From Virgibacillus ndiopensis (lineage in GTDB: Bacteria; Bacillota; Bacilli; Bacillales; Amphibacillaceae): a DNA stretch of 64,000 nt. Location of the stretch: the NCBI RefSeq assembly GCF_900187325.1, contig NZ_FZMZ01000004.1:806001-870000 (forward strand). The letters run 5' to 3'. The first letter of the stretch is position 1, and every line of letters begins with the position of its first letter. The notes beneath the pieces are model-generated. The model had not been told where the DNA came from. It saw only the letters and a program-made list of their open reading frames with translations, and made no database searches. Below, piece after piece: positions 63,590-64,000 of the stretch. A program made the position numbers and the translations under genes.

Positions 63590-63991
63590 TTATTTTCTTT
63601 TCGACCGCATTCCTTTTAAAATAGAAATATTGTCCATCGTGAGAAACTCATTATATGCCTTACTTTTAACGTCATATATTGCAATTTTCCCTTCATCATC
63701 ATAATGTATTCCCCAACCATATTTTTTTACTAATGGAGAAGCTCTAAAACATGCTTTTGGTTTTATAAAAAACTGTTCACGGAGTTCATCTAAATTATTT
63801 GATACGATGTAATTCTTTATTAAATAAGTTTTAAATTGTACATCTTCTTGTGTATATTTATAAGGATTATTCTTTATTAATTCATATTCGGTAGAAGCAA
63901 TGGTAGGTTTATTATTTCTTAGTACCGGTACAATAGCAGCATTAACATTTGAATCCTCAGAAATCGTAATAAAGGTGTTCTTATAACTCAT
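63590..63991 (-). CDS. DUF6157 family protein
   Basis: This 133-residue soluble protein has the DUF6157 pattern: SYKNTFITISEDSNV, TIASTEYELIKNNPYKYTQEDVQF, FIKPKACFRASPLVKKYGWGIHYDDEGKIAIY. The family is uncharacterised. The gene is complete: the ATG at 63991 lies 9 bases from the window end, and AGGTCAG just upstream is only a weak ribosome binding site. Confidence 0.8.
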   Translation of the reverse strand: MSYKNTFITISEDSNVNAAIVPVLRNNKPTIASTEYELIKNNPYKYTQEDVQFKTYLIKNYIVSNNLDELREQFFIKPKACFRASPLVKKYGWGIHYDDEGKIAIYDVKSKAYNEFLTMDNISILKGMRSKRK

Positions 63992-64000
63992 AACTGACCT

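Overview
The window is an AT-rich chromosome segment from a spore-forming member of the Bacillaceae, most likely a halotolerant relative of Oceanobacillus, Virgibacillus or Lentibacillus. This rests on gene content (pdaA, yfkD, mreBH, ctaB and yfmR homologues and a SLAP-domain protein), Bacillus-type strong ribosome binding sites, and many sodium-coupled transporters (NhaC, SSS, AGCS and SNF families). There are no rRNA or tRNA genes, no CRISPR array, and no intact prophage or IS element. Genus assignment is inference.

Region 1 (1-12 kb) resembles the B. subtilis yfjS-yfk neighbourhood: pdaA, yfkD, an MFS transporter like yfkF, then yfkH, a small protein in the yfkI position, and yfkJ. Inserted among these are an NhaC/YuiF-like transporter, an OsmC protein, an amino-acid ABC transporter lacking its ATPase, and a P1B ATPase (pfeT/zosA) behind a consensus PerR box. 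Region 2 (12-20 kb) holds niaR divergent from a two-gene sodium:solute symporter unit, an SRAP protein, glutaminase, a CAP-domain secreted protein and mreBH.

Region 3 (20.5-33.8 kb) is the most interesting part. Two convergent gene sets together encode what looks like a complete lysine catabolic route: lysine 6-dehydrogenase, a semialdehyde dehydrogenase, an aminotransferase, a ThDP-dependent decarboxylase-like enzyme, a second semialdehyde dehydrogenase, a class III CoA-transferase and a glutaryl-CoA dehydrogenase-like enzyme. An NhaC-family transporter, an IclR regulator and a DUF3870 protein accompany them. The inferred path is lysine, aminoadipate semialdehyde, 2-aminoadipate, 2-oxoadipate, glutarate semialdehyde, glutarate, glutaryl-CoA, crotonyl-CoA. 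Next to it (34-38.4 kb) is kynUBA for tryptophan to anthranilate plus a sodium-dependent, probably tryptophan, transporter. The divergent intergenic region between the two clusters carries a cre site and a near-consensus SigA promoter inside an inverted repeat.

Region 4 (38.5-54 kb) holds a CoA-disulfide reductase-like protein, a TPP-riboswitch-controlled thiDME operon, a TerC protein, a C45 Ntn-hydrolase, an unknown 573-residue membrane protein, the ABC-F protein YfmR and an FMN-riboswitch-controlled ribD-ribE-ribBA-ribH operon. Region 5 (54-64 kb) carries alkaline phosphatase, a P1 (DmpA) self-processing peptidase, an RluA pseudouridine synthase, a DUF389 protein, an ion-channel-like protein, ctaB, and SLAP, VOC and DUF6157 proteins.

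Intergenic DNA is rich in repeats: two related ~236-bp elements with terminal inverted repeats placed exactly at gene 3' ends, two ~400-440-bp composite elements, a 20-bp minisatellite and a triplicated 123-bp hairpin unit. Start codons were chosen from visible ribosome binding sites, so several starts lie inside the longest open frame.
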